DNA from: Paraburkholderia podalyriae
Lineage (GTDB): Bacteria > Pseudomonadota > Gammaproteobacteria > Burkholderiales > Burkholderiaceae
Direction: 5' to 3'
Length of the DNA stretch: 64,000 nucleotides
Assembly: GCF_014397785.1 (NCBI RefSeq)
Contig: NZ_VZQQ01000018.1
Coordinates: forward strand, 62,001-126,000
The notes under the pieces are model-generated. The model saw nothing but the letters and a program-made list of their open reading frames with translations. It did not search any database and was not told where the DNA came from. This document shows, one piece after another, positions 50,513 through 59,718 of the stretch. The position numbers and the translations under genes were made by a program. How positions within the stretch are numbered: position 1 is the stretch's first letter; each line of letters starts with the position of its first letter.

Positions 50513-50653
50513 GATGGACTCCAGGGTTAGCGTCGCGGGCGCGTTCAACGGCACGCAAGCGGAGAAGACGGTGACGACGATGCGAACGCGGCGGATGAAG
50601 GCTGTCTACGCGATTCTGTTTTCAGTGAGCGGGAACGTTGGGGGTCTGGACGC

Positions 50654-51862
50654 TCACCAGTTCCACAACGTGCCGTCTTCCAGACGCGCGACCGGCAGGT
50701 AAGCGGGATCGTACGGATAACGCGCTGCCGCAACTTCGTCGATATCGACGCCATGGCCCGGCGCTTCGCCGGGATGCATCATGCCCTTGTCGAAGCGCCA
50801 CGCATGCGGGAAGACGTCGAGCGCTTCGGCCCGAAAGCCCATGTATTCCTGGACACCGAAATTGGGTACCCACAAATCGAAATGCAGCGCGGCACCCATG
50901 CAGACCGGCGACAGATCCGACGGACCGTGGCAGCCCGTTCTCACCTGGTATAACGAAGCAAAATCCGCGATCCGCCGCAGATGCGTAATGCCGCCAGCAT
51001 GCGTGAGCGTCGCGCGGATATAGTCGATCAACTGTTCCTCGATCAACTGCTTGCAGTCCCAGATGCTGTTGAACACCTCACCAACTGCAATCGGCGTGAC
51101 GGTGTGCTCGCGAATCAGCCTGAAACCGGCCTGGTTTTCCGCGGGCGTCGGGTCCTCCATCCAGAACAATCGATACGGTTCGACGGCTTTGCCGAGCCGC
51201 GCCGCTTCGATCGGCGTCAAACGGTGGTGCACGTCGTGCAGCAGATGCGTGTCGAAGCCGAAACGCTCGCGCACGGCCTCGAACAGTTTCGGCACGAAGT
51301 CCAGGTATTTTTCCGACGACCAGCTCTGCTCTTCCACCGCACCCTTCGTAGCGGGCTCGTACATGCCGTTGCCCTTCGCGACGCCATACACCGAGCGCAT
51401 GTTGGGCACGCCGCATTGAATGCGGACGGCCTGATAACCGGCCTCGATATGTTCGGCGTAACGGTCGAGCGCTTCGGGAATATCGCGGCCTGTCGCGTGG
51501 CCGTACACCATCACGCCTTCGCGCGACGCGCCGCCGAGCAGCTTGTAAAGCGGCATGCCCGCCACCTTGCCGAGGATGTCCCACAGCGCCACGTCGACCG
51601 CGGCGATCGCGGTCATCGTGACGGGACCACGCCGCCAGTACGCGCCTTTGTAGAGGAATTGCCAGGTGTCCTCGATACGCGCCGGATCGCGGCCGATCAG
51701 CAGCGGGCAGACGTGGTCCGTCAGATACGAAGCGACCGCCAGTTCGCGGCCGTTCAGCGTGGCATCGCCGATGCCGTGGACGCCTTCGTCGGTGACGATT
51801 TTCAGCGTGACGAAATTGCGGCCGGGGCACGTGACGATGACGTCGGCGCGAACGATTTTCAT
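50654..51862 (-). CDS. manD: D-mannonate dehydratase (ManD/RspA, enolase superfamily)
   Basis: 402 residues: MKIVRADVIVTCPGRNFVTLKI is the ManD/RspA start, with the ManD-specific insertion containing VYGVAKGNGMYEP, the metal ligands in LLHDVHHRLTP, WMEDPTP and AVGEVFNS, and the catalytic GCHGPSDLSPV. ManD dehydrates D-mannonate to 2-keto-3-deoxygluconate. Members of the subgroup vary in efficiency; the neighbouring fructuronate reductase supplies D-mannonate here. It is the first gene of the minus-strand operon. Confidence 0.88.
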   Translation of the reverse strand: MKIVRADVIVTCPGRNFVTLKIVTDEGVHGIGDATLNGRELAVASYLTDHVCPLLIGRDPARIEDTWQFLYKGAYWRRGPVTMTAIAAVDVALWDILGKVAGMPLYKLLGGASREGVMVYGHATGRDIPEALDRYAEHIEAGYQAVRIQCGVPNMRSVYGVAKGNGMYEPATKGAVEEQSWSSEKYLDFVPKLFEAVRERFGFDTHLLHDVHHRLTPIEAARLGKAVEPYRLFWMEDPTPAENQAGFRLIREHTVTPIAVGEVFNSIWDCKQLIEEQLIDYIRATLTHAGGITHLRRIADFASLYQVRTGCHGPSDLSPVCMGAALHFDLWVPNFGVQEYMGFRAEALDVFPHAWRFDKGMMHPGEAPGHGVDIDEVAAARYPYDPAYLPVARLEDGTLWNW

Positions 51863-51965
51863 GAGTGCTCCTGGCAGAAAACGGGGAACCGCGATGACGG
51901 GCGAACCGGACGTGGCGGCATAAAAATCACTGCATCAGCCTGTCTCAAGCTGTTTGAACGATGCT

Positions 51966-51980
51966 ACCATACAAGTATAG
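51966..51980. promoter_or_regulatory. Candidate GntR operator between manD and uxuB-like genes
   Basis: ACCATACAAGTATAG contains ATAC and GTAT arms around AA in the 164-bp divergent promoter region, suitable to control both directions. It shares ACCATAC with the element before gntR. Confidence 0.4.
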
Positions 51981-52026
51981 TTACTCGTCAAATCAGGGTT
52001 TCCCCGCCCCACCAGGACCACTTCCC

Positions 52027-53526
52027 ATGACCGCCGCGACCGTCGCCTTGCCGCCAAACCGCCTGTCCCGTGATGCGCTGCCCACACTGCAGGCACATCT
52101 GCTGTCGCCGCAATGGAGGGAGCCGCGCATCGGCATCGTGCATCTGGGGATCGGCAATTTTCATCGCGCCCATCAGGCGCTTTACACCGAAGAGGCGATG
52201 CTGGCCGCCGGCGGCGACTGGGGCATTTGCGGCGTGACGCTGCAAGGCAACGTCGGCAAACGCAACGCGTTGATGGAACAGCAGGGGCTGTACAGTCTCG
52301 TCGAACGCGGGCCCGACGGTGCGAAGGTGACGGTCATCCGCGCGCTGCGCGAAGTGCTGGCGATGCCCGCCGACGCGGCCGCGATATTCGCGCGTCTCGC
52401 TGACCCGCTGGTTCGGATCGTTTCGCTGACCGTCACGGAAAAAGGCTATTGCCGCGACGCGAAGACCGGCGAAGTCGATCTCGACGATCCCGCCATCGCG
52501 CACGATCTCGCTGCTCCGCTCGCGCCGCGCACGGTGCCCGGTATCCTCGTCGCGGCCTTGCGCGCGCGGCGCGACGCCGCGAACGGGCAGCCCTTCACGG
52601 TGCTGTCGTGCGACAACCTCGCGCACAACGGCGCCGCGCTGCGCCAGGTGGTGTGCTCGTTCGCACGTCGACTCGACGCCGCGCTCGCCGACTGGATTGC
52701 CGCGGAAGTCGCGTTTCCATCAACGATGGTCGATCGGATCGTCCCCGCCACCACCGACGCCGAATGCGTGAGCGCAGCCGAACAGCTCGGCTACCGCGAC
52801 GCCGTGCCGGTGCCTTGCGAGCCGTTCAGACAATGGGTAATCGAAGATCGATTTCCGCAGGGCCGTCCCGCGTGGGATGCGGTCGGCGCACAGCTCGTCG
52901 GCGATGTGATGCCGTTCGAACTCGCGAAGCTGCGTATGCTGAACGGCACGCATTCGACGCTCGCCTACCTGTCGATGCTCGGCGGCTTCGACACGATCGA
53001 CGCAGCGATCGCCGAGCCCGCGCTGCGCAATCTGATCCACGCGATGATGACCGACGAAATCGCGCCGACGCTGAGCCTGCCTGCATCGTTCGACATTGCC
53101 GGCTACCGTGACGCATTGCTCGCGCGTTACGCGAACCCGGCGCTCAAGCACCGTTGCGCGCAGATCGCGATGGACGGCAGCCAGAAGCTGCCGCCGCGAT
53201 TGCTCGCGACCATCGCGGCCCGCATCGACGCGGGTCGACCTTATCGCCGGCTCGCGCTCGCCGTCGCCGCGTGGATGACATTCCTGCGCGGCCACGCGGA
53301 CGACGGCACGCGCTACGAAATCAACGACCCGCTCGCGGATAAACTGAAAGCGCTTGCGGCGTCCGCGCAACGCGACACCGTGGCGCTGATGAACGCGCTA
53401 CTCGGCGTGCGCGAAGTGTTCGATGCGAAGCTCGCGGCTCACGCGGCATTCAGAACGACGCTAGATGACGCGTTGCGTCTGTTGCAGCAACAAGGCGCAC
53501 GCGGCGCAATCGCGGCGTGGCAATAG
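52027..53526 (+). CDS. uxuB: Fructuronate reductase / mannitol dehydrogenase family
   Basis: 499 residues of the polyol-specific long-chain dehydrogenase family: IGIVHLGIGNFHRAHQALYTEEAM (NAD binding), SLTVTEKGYC, LSCDNLAHNG, and the catalytic KLRMLNGTHSTLAYLS (Lys, Asn, His). It interconverts D-fructuronate and D-mannonate, matching the adjacent D-mannonate dehydratase. A mannitol 2-dehydrogenase is the alternative, less likely in this locus. AGGA lies upstream of the ATG at 52027. Confidence 0.83.
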   Translation: MTAATVALPPNRLSRDALPTLQAHLLSPQWREPRIGIVHLGIGNFHRAHQALYTEEAMLAAGGDWGICGVTLQGNVGKRNALMEQQGLYSLVERGPDGAKVTVIRALREVLAMPADAAAIFARLADPLVRIVSLTVTEKGYCRDAKTGEVDLDDPAIAHDLAAPLAPRTVPGILVAALRARRDAANGQPFTVLSCDNLAHNGAALRQVVCSFARRLDAALADWIAAEVAFPSTMVDRIVPATTDAECVSAAEQLGYRDAVPVPCEPFRQWVIEDRFPQGRPAWDAVGAQLVGDVMPFELAKLRMLNGTHSTLAYLSMLGGFDTIDAAIAEPALRNLIHAMMTDEIAPTLSLPASFDIAGYRDALLARYANPALKHRCAQIAMDGSQKLPPRLLATIAARIDAGRPYRRLALAVAAWMTFLRGHADDGTRYEINDPLADKLKALAASAQRDTVALMNALLGVREVFDAKLAAHAAFRTTLDDALRLLQQQGARGAIAAWQ

Positions 53527-53556
53527 AAAACGCTGATCGGCGCGAATAAAACCGCA

Positions 53557-55374
53557 TCACGCGGTGGGCTCCGCCTCGCGCCCCTCGGTCCCATCGCGCG
53601 CGGCGTGCGCCCGGGCAAGCTCCCGCGCCTGTTCGTCGAGCCGCGCCGCGAGCAGATCCCGATAGCGCAGATACGCGCAACGTCCGCCCGATTTCGCCGC
53701 ATACATCGCGGCATCGGCATTCAGCAGCAGTTCCTCGGCATTGCCGCTGTCGTGCGGGAACTCGCTGATGCCGATGCTCGCGCCGACCGTCATGCTATTG
53801 CCGTCGACGCTCAGCGTTTCGTTCAGCGCATCCATGATGCACGCGGCGATCGGGGGCGTGACCTCCGCCGCGCGCGGCCCTTCGATCAGCACGATGAACT
53901 CGTCGCCGCCGAGCCGGGCGACCACGTCCGTGAGATACAGCACGTCCTTCAGACGGCGCGCGATTGCGACCAGCACCTTGTCGCCAACGGAGTGGCCGAA
54001 CTGATCGTTGATCTGCTTGAAGCCGTCGAGGTCGACGAACAGCACGGCGAGGCCTTCGCGGCGGAACCTGGCCTCGTCGATCGCGCTTTCGAGCTTCTGC
54101 ATGAACAGCATGCGGTTCGGCAAGCCGGTCAGCACGTCGTGCGAGGCCAGATGCACGAGCTCGCTCTGCTTGCTGTGAAGCGCATCCATCTGCGCACGAA
54201 TTTCGCGGCGCAAACGCTCGAAGCAGCGCGCGAGCACGCCGATTTCGTCGGTGCGTTTGAGCGGCAAGGTGTGCATCGCGTGCTCGGCGAACAGGTGGGT
54301 CGCCGCATGCGCGAGCAGATGCAGCGGCTTGGTGAGCGCCCTCGCGAACAGAATCGCCAGCAATACCGACAATGCGCTGAACACCAGCACCATGCGAACG
54401 ATCCGCGAGCCGAGCTGATTGGCGCCGCTCAACACGTCCTCGAGCGGCTTCGCAAGACCGAGCACGATGAAGCGGTTGCCCTCCGAACCGCCGAACGGCC
54501 GTCGCACGAACGCGAGCACGCGCCCGGCCGTCTCGCCGGACCCCGCGAGACCGTTGACGAGCACCTCGCTCTGCCGTTGCTCGAACAGCTGCTTCGTGGC
54601 CGGGAAGCTGTCCTGCATCAGCACGCGCCGGCCGCGGTCGAAGCCGAAGGTTTGCGACGCGTCGGGATGAACCAGGAAGTCGCCCCACTCGTTCGCCAGA
54701 TAGACCTGATAGTCGCTCGGCAGATCGCTCTGCAAACGCCGCAGCATGCCGGCCAGATCGATGTCGATCACGACGACGCCGAGCACCGTGCCGCGCGCGT
54801 CCGCGATCGGCGTGCCGAGGCGCAGCGTCGGCTTGCCTTGCGCCGCATGCGTGCCGGATTCGTGATTGACCGAAATCGGCGACGTGTAGATGCGGCCCGG
54901 CGAAAACGCGAGCGTTTCGAACACGTAGGGGAACTGAGCTTTTTCCTGCAGACCGTCACCCTTGACCCGCACGAGACCGTCGCTGTCCCGATCGAAACGG
55001 ATCAGCTCCAGCCCGTGATGCTGCCGCGTGATCAGCCGCATCTGCAGATACTCCGGGTGGTGCAGCATGAAGCTCGAATACACCTGCGCGAGCCGCTCGC
55101 GGGCAAGGTTCGGGCCGATGCCATCGTCGGTCTGCGCGACGATTACCGACGACGGCATCGTCGCGAGCACGAGCGCGTCCGCCGCGACGTCGTCGATCGA
55201 TAGCGCAATGCGCTGGCCGAGCAACTCCGTCGAAGTCCGCAGGCTGTGCTCGGCTTCGTTGACGAGCATCGTGCGATTCGCGCGATACGCGTAATAGCCG
55301 GTCGCGCCCGACGCCAGCACGCCGATGCACGCGAGCAGCACCGATAGCTTGAAGGTCAGGCCGCGGTGCAGCAT
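53557..55374 (-). CDS. dCache-HAMP-GGDEF diguanylate cyclase
   Basis: 605 residues: a first membrane helix (residues 7-28), a periplasmic dCache-type domain to about residue 300 (LANEWGDFLVHPDASQTFGFD, RFIVLGLAKPLEDV), a second helix (LVFSALSVLLAILFARAL), a HAMP linker and a GGDEF domain with RLGGDEFIVL. The RxxD inhibition site is absent (YLTD), so product feedback is probably lost. It synthesises c-di-GMP in response to a periplasmic signal. Its ATG overlaps the stop of a PotD-like binding protein (TGATG), the organisation of NspS/MbaA-like polyamine sensing. Confidence 0.85.
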   Translation of the reverse strand: MLHRGLTFKLSVLLACIGVLASGATGYYAYRANRTMLVNEAEHSLRTSTELLGQRIALSIDDVAADALVLATMPSSVIVAQTDDGIGPNLARERLAQVYSSFMLHHPEYLQMRLITRQHHGLELIRFDRDSDGLVRVKGDGLQEKAQFPYVFETLAFSPGRIYTSPISVNHESGTHAAQGKPTLRLGTPIADARGTVLGVVVIDIDLAGMLRRLQSDLPSDYQVYLANEWGDFLVHPDASQTFGFDRGRRVLMQDSFPATKQLFEQRQSEVLVNGLAGSGETAGRVLAFVRRPFGGSEGNRFIVLGLAKPLEDVLSGANQLGSRIVRMVLVFSALSVLLAILFARALTKPLHLLAHAATHLFAEHAMHTLPLKRTDEIGVLARCFERLRREIRAQMDALHSKQSELVHLASHDVLTGLPNRMLFMQKLESAIDEARFRREGLAVLFVDLDGFKQINDQFGHSVGDKVLVAIARRLKDVLYLTDVVARLGGDEFIVLIEGPRAAEVTPPIAACIMDALNETLSVDGNSMTVGASIGISEFPHDSGNAEELLLNADAAMYAAKSGGRCAYLRYRDLLAARLDEQARELARAHAARDGTEGREAEPTA

Positions 55375-56624
55375 CAGAAGCGCTCCGAACGGTCGCCCGA
55401 CACGATCCGCGTCCACAGTTGCTCGCGGCGCTCGATATCTTCGACCGGACTGATCCACACGATGTGCGCGGTGGCGCTGCCTTCGGCCGGCTCGCTGAGC
55501 GTATTCGCGAGCCCCTGGCGCTGCGTGAGCAACGCGCTCACGCTCGGCTCGAGCATATAGTTGATCCACGCGAGCGCGAGCGGCTTGTCGGTCGCCGCGC
55601 GCGTCATCGACCAGCAATCGAGCCACGCGAGCGCGCCTTCGTCCGGAATCGCATAGCCGACGTCCGCGCCCGCGCGCCGCAGCAACTGCACCTGCTGCGT
55701 GCCGTAGTTGCCGAACATCAGCGCGACCTTGTGCTGGATGAAGAACGCGGTCGCCTCCTCGGGCAGCGTGTAATAGGTCAGCAGGTTGCGGCGCAGCTCG
55801 ACGAGCTTGTACGCGATGGTGCGCATCTGCGCGGGGTCCAGTTGAAACGGATGCGGATAGCCGAGCGCGAGCGCGGTGAACGAGAAGTTGTGCTGCGCAC
55901 TATTGAAGTCGAGCACCTTGCCGCGATACCGCGGGTTCCACAGTTCGAGCATCGAATGCGGCGCAACCGGAATCTGCTGGCGATCGTAGATGAGCCCCAT
56001 CGACGAATACGTGAACGGAATCGCATACACCTTGCCCGCCGACGTCAGGCCGTCGATCGAGCCGAGCGCCTGGAAACGCGGCAACTGCTTCTTCGTGTTC
56101 GGCAGACTCGCGAGATCGAGCGGCGCGAGCAGATTCGCCTGCGTATAGCGGCGAATTTCGGCGGTGTTGGCGGCGAGCACGTCGAACGGCGGCGTGCCCT
56201 TGCTGTGCATCTGCGCCCACAGCGCCTCGTCGGAATCGACGAGCGTGACCTCGACCTTCGCGCCGTAGCGCGTTTCGAACGACTTCACGACGTCCGGGTC
56301 CGCGTAGCCGGGCCACGCCAGCACGTGCAGCACTTTGTCGGCGGCCATGGCGGGCGTCGCCGCGCCGACACCCGCGCACAGGCACGCGGCTATCAGAAAG
56401 GGCAAAACGCGGGCTAAAACCCCCGACCAAACGACGCACCAAAATCCGGATGTGCCAATCGATGAAAATCCCGACGCAACGCTCGACGAGAAACCGCCAA
56501 AAAACCGGCGCTGCAATAATGCCGCGCGAGATGCCGCGCGAGCCCGCGCGCCGGCGCTCGCGATTTGCCGCTTGAAAGCGTGTTTGCAACAGCCTGTTTG
56601 ATCCGCCGTGAACATCGTGTGCAT
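55374..56624 (-). CDS. PotD/NspS-like periplasmic polyamine-type binding protein
   Basis: 416 residues from ATG 56624. An unusual long N-terminus (Ser/Phe-rich, then a hydrophobic signal core ending PAMAADK) precedes a PotD-like protein: VLHVLAWPGYADPDVVKSFETRYGAKVEVTLVDSDEALWAQM, AIPFTYSSMGLIYDRQQI, LMFGNYGTQQVQLLR and ALAWLDCWSMTRAATDKPLALAWINYMLEP. PotD-family proteins bind spermidine, putrescine or norspermidine. There are no ABC permease genes. Coupling to the cyclase gene suggests it passes ligand state to that sensor rather than to a transporter. The true start is uncertain because the first signal peptide core is about 80 residues in. Confidence 0.78.
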   Translation of the reverse strand: MHTMFTADQTGCCKHAFKRQIASAGARARAASRAALLQRRFFGGFSSSVASGFSSIGTSGFWCVVWSGVLARVLPFLIAACLCAGVGAATPAMAADKVLHVLAWPGYADPDVVKSFETRYGAKVEVTLVDSDEALWAQMHSKGTPPFDVLAANTAEIRRYTQANLLAPLDLASLPNTKKQLPRFQALGSIDGLTSAGKVYAIPFTYSSMGLIYDRQQIPVAPHSMLELWNPRYRGKVLDFNSAQHNFSFTALALGYPHPFQLDPAQMRTIAYKLVELRRNLLTYYTLPEEATAFFIQHKVALMFGNYGTQQVQLLRRAGADVGYAIPDEGALAWLDCWSMTRAATDKPLALAWINYMLEPSVSALLTQRQGLANTLSEPAEGSATAHIVWISPVEDIERREQLWTRIVSGDRSERF

Positions 56625-57237
56625 GAATAACACCGTTAAGCAGAAAGGCCTTCTGGGCGAGCGCAAACGCGCGGCATTGGAATCTTGACGGCTGTCCGAG
56701 GACATACTTCAGAGCGAGCCAGCCCGCGCCGCGGTCGGCATCCAGCGCGCGGAGCATCGATGATAGCGCCAAAGCCTGTGTTTTTTGCATCGATCGAAAC
56801 GGCGGCCAAAAATGTCGGGCGCTAGTTAATTAACGGCAAATTCAGGCGCGAGCTTTAACGATCCGTCCGCGTTTCAAACTCGCGTTTCAACCCGGTTTTC
56901 GGCGAACTCGCGAGAAAACCGTCGCAAATTCCAGTCGATTGCGCTCGCCGCCCACCGTATTACCGCTCGCGCATTACACCCCCGTTACGCAAACCCCGCC
57001 AGGCGTGTACGATCCCGGCACACCGGCTTGCGCGCAAGCGTTGCTCTAGAGGGCTTCCTCCCGCGCCATCCGGTGTTCTACTAGCTTCCCAATATTTTTG
57101 AACTGATAAGCTTGGCGCGCGTTGCAGGCCACCCCGGCTTGCAGCCTGACCAGAAGCCCGGTCGCGAGTCGCGCCGGGCGTCCCAAGGCGGCACAACCGT
57201 CGAGGGCGTAATTGAACTACACCGAGGAGTAAAAACA
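56625..57237. other. Long intergenic region between binding-protein genes
   Basis: 613 bp without a convincing gene. It divides the divergent PotD-like and basic-amino-acid-binding genes and contains AT-rich patches (TTAATTAA near 56826 and AATATTTTTGAAC near 57090) that may be promoter elements; no consensus operator was recognised. Confidence 0.5.
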
Positions 57238-58020
57238 GTGAAGAAACTGCTAGCGGCTTTGACAGTTGCTCTGCTTGCCACCGTCTCGATTGGCGCACAC
57301 GCTAAAGATTGGTCGACGATCCGTTTCGGCGTTGATGCCAGCTATCCCCCGTTCGAGTCGAAAGGCGCGGACGGCAAGCTCGTTGGCTTCGACATCGACC
57401 TCGGCAACGAAATCTGCAAGCGCGTCGGTGCGAAGTGCGTGTGGGTGGAAAACGACTTCGACGGCATGATCCCGGCGCTCAAGGCGAAGAAGTTCGACGG
57501 CGTGCTGTCGTCGATGTCGATGACGCCGCAACGCGCTGAGCAGATCGCCTTCTCGTCGAAGCTGTTCAACACGCCGACGCGTCTCGTCGCGAAGAAGGGC
57601 TCGGGCATCATGCCGACCGCTGAATCGCTGAAAGGCAAGACGGTAGGCGTCGAACAGGGCACGATCCAGGAAACCTACGCGAAGACCTACTGGGAACCGA
57701 AGGGCGCGAAAGTCGTGCCGTATCAGAACCAGGACCAGGTCTACGCCGACCTGATCTCGGGCCGTCTGGACGCAGCGCTGCAGGACGCGGTGCAGGCCGA
57801 GCAGGGCTTCCTGAAGACGCCGCGCGGCGCGGGCTTCGACTTCGTCGGCAAGGACCTCGACGATCCGAAGATCCTCGGCAACGGCGCCGGCATCGGCATG
57901 CGCAAGGAAGACACCGATCTGAAGGCGAAGGTCGACAAGGCGATCGCCGACATGATCAAGGACGGCACCTACAAGAAGATCGAGAAGAAGTACTTCGACT
58001 TCGACGTGTACGGCAGCTAA
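57238..58020 (+). CDS. Lysine/arginine/ornithine-type ABC periplasmic binding protein
   Basis: 260 residues: signal peptide (KKLLAALTVALLATVSIGAHA), then IRFGVDASYPPFESKGADGKLVGFDIDLGNEICKRVGAKCVWVENDFDGMIPALKAKKFDGVLSSMSMTPQR, the ArgT/HisJ cluster-3 signature, and a C-terminal KKIEKKYFDFDVYG. It binds basic amino acids for uptake. The GTG at 57238 has GAGGAG upstream. Its hisQMP-type permease genes are not adjacent, so it serves a transporter encoded elsewhere; the strong terminator at 58061 isolates it. Confidence 0.87.
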   Translation: MKKLLAALTVALLATVSIGAHAKDWSTIRFGVDASYPPFESKGADGKLVGFDIDLGNEICKRVGAKCVWVENDFDGMIPALKAKKFDGVLSSMSMTPQRAEQIAFSSKLFNTPTRLVAKKGSGIMPTAESLKGKTVGVEQGTIQETYAKTYWEPKGAKVVPYQNQDQVYADLISGRLDAALQDAVQAEQGFLKTPRGAGFDFVGKDLDDPKILGNGAGIGMRKEDTDLKAKVDKAIADMIKDGTYKKIEKKYFDFDVYGS

Positions 58021-58060
58021 ACCGCCCGCGCGCGCCGCACGGCGCGCCGGCAGCTTGCCC

Positions 58061-58096
58061 AAACGGGCTCCGCGACGCGGAGCCCGTTTTGTTTTT
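58061..58096 (+). terminator. Rho-independent terminator after the binding protein
   Basis: AAACGGGCTCCGC, loop GAC, GCGGAGCCCGTTT, then TGTTTTT: a 13-bp perfect stem with U-tract, 41 bp past the stop codon. Confidence 0.88.
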
Positions 58097-58286
58097 GTGG
58101 CTCCACATCGAGCCACATCAAGCCACATGCTGTGGCATATCGGCTAAGATCGTGCGACACGCGGCCGCCGTGAGACAGGTTGCCGTAGTCCGCGCACGCG
58201 GACCCCGCGCGCAGCCGGCGCGTATCTTTCCCCTTGCAATCAAACACCTAGCGCGGCTGCTCCGAACGGGCCGCGAAGCCAAAACC

Positions 58287-59402
58287 ATGCAAACCCAGAC
58301 CCATCCGCTGATTGCCCCGTCGCTTGGCACCGCCCGCGAACTGACGAGTTTCCACTACGGTCCCGGCGGCGGGCAAAAGATCTATATCCAGTCGTCGCTG
58401 CACGCGGACGAGCTGCCCGGCATGCTGGTGTCGTGGTCGCTGCGCCGCAAGCTGGCCGCGCTCGAAGCCGCGGACAAGCTGCGCGGGGAAGTCGTGGTGG
58501 TGCCGGTGCCGAACCCGATCGGTCTGAACCAGCATCTGCTCGGCCAGATGCTCGGCCGCTTCGAAACCGGCAGCGCGCAGAACTTCAACCGCAACTTCTA
58601 CGACCTCGCCGAGCTCGTGCTGCCGGTCATCGAGTCGCATCTGACCGGCGACATCGACGCGAACCGCGCCGCCATCCGCGCGGCGATGCGCGAAGCGCTC
58701 GACGCGCAGCAGCCGACCACCGAACTCGGCTCGCAACGCCTCGCGCTGCAAAAGCTTTCGTACGACGCCGACGTCGTGCTCGATCTGCATTGCGACTGGG
58801 AAGCCGCGATGCACCTATACACCAATCCGGAGCTGTGGCCCGACGTCGAGCCGCTCGCGCGCTACCTCGACGCGAAGGCGTCGCTGCTCGCGCTGAACTC
58901 GGTCGGCAATCCGTTCGACGAAATCCACAGCTTCTGCTGGTCGGATCTGCGCAGCCGTTTCGGCGAGCGCTTCCCGATCCCGAACGGCGGGATCTCGGTC
59001 ACGATCGAGCTGCGCGGTCAGCGCGACGTGTCGCACGAGCTGGCGGAAAAAGACGCGCAGGCGATCATCGAGTATCTGACCTCGCGCGGCGTGATCGACG
59101 GCGAGCCGGCGCCGCTGCCGCCGCTAGAATTCCCGGCGACGCCGCTCGCGGGCGCCGAGCCGCTCGTCGCGCCGATCAGCGGCGTGCTCGTCTATCGCTG
59201 CGCAGTCGGCACGCGGGTGGACGTGGGCCAGGCAATCGCGGATATCGTCGATCCGTTGACGGACCGGGTCGTCACGATCGAAAGCAGCGTGGCGGGCGTG
59301 CTGTACGCGCGGCATCTGGCGCGCTTCGCGACGGCCGGCCTCGAGTTCGCGCGCATCGCCGGCGCGACGCCGTTCCGCAGCGGCTCGTTGCTGAGCAACT
59401 GA
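58287..59402 (+). CDS. Succinylglutamate desuccinylase/aspartoacylase (AstE/AspA) family protein
   Basis: 371 residues of the M14-like AstE/AspA family: zinc ligands in QSSLHADELPGML (H-x2-E) and VVLDLHCDWEAAMH (third His), FNRNFYDLAE and GGISVTIELRGQRD with the catalytic Glu. A C-terminal biotinyl/lipoyl-like beta domain (GAEPLVAPISGVLVYRCAVGTRVDVGQAIADIVDPL) follows. The family deacylates N-acyl amino acids. Gene order after a basic-amino-acid binding protein suggests acyl-arginine or -ornithine derived substrates, but this is inference. The ATG at 58287 begins the domain; ATG 58089 would lie in the terminator. Confidence 0.82.
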   Translation: MQTQTHPLIAPSLGTARELTSFHYGPGGGQKIYIQSSLHADELPGMLVSWSLRRKLAALEAADKLRGEVVVVPVPNPIGLNQHLLGQMLGRFETGSAQNFNRNFYDLAELVLPVIESHLTGDIDANRAAIRAAMREALDAQQPTTELGSQRLALQKLSYDADVVLDLHCDWEAAMHLYTNPELWPDVEPLARYLDAKASLLALNSVGNPFDEIHSFCWSDLRSRFGERFPIPNGGISVTIELRGQRDVSHELAEKDAQAIIEYLTSRGVIDGEPAPLPPLEFPATPLAGAEPLVAPISGVLVYRCAVGTRVDVGQAIADIVDPLTDRVVTIESSVAGVLYARHLARFATAGLEFARIAGATPFRSGSLLSN

Positions 59403-59718
59403 CACCAAAGCCGCTGCGACTATCGATGTGTCGCAGCCGGCCATGTAACTGTATTTTCAACGCACGCACCTGAAGCAATCGATCGCCCGCCGCGCGGCGG
59501 GCGTTCCGCTGCCACGCGTTGCCCGCCTCCCCTTCAGGGTCGACCGACCCGCCCCGCCTCCGGTACGCCGGCAAAGTGTCGCGCCGACACGACACCGTGA
59601 AAAGATTTTTTCACTGTCACATACGTTACTCAGCGCCCCCTTAAATTGCCGGCCATCGCGCGACATTGCCGCAGAGCATCGCGTCGCGATCGCTAAAATT
59701 TCCTACCGGAGAAGTATT
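59403..59718. other. Porin upstream region
   Basis: 316 bp without a gene. It contains a perfect inverted repeat, GTGAAAA-GATT-TTTTCAC (59597-59614), about 105 bp upstream of the porin start, and a Pro-codon-rich but non-coding stretch. Confidence 0.5.
59597..59614. promoter_or_regulatory. Inverted repeat upstream of porin gene
   Basis: GTGAAAA and TTTTCAC flank GATT. The element could be a regulator site or a small hairpin terminating read-through from the deacylase gene. Confidence 0.4.

Noticed and set aside
56335..56601. Plus-strand open frame opposite the start of the PotD-like gene, considered as a small gene
   Set aside because: No ribosome binding site or recognisable feature. It lies opposite the signal-peptide region of the minus-strand gene.
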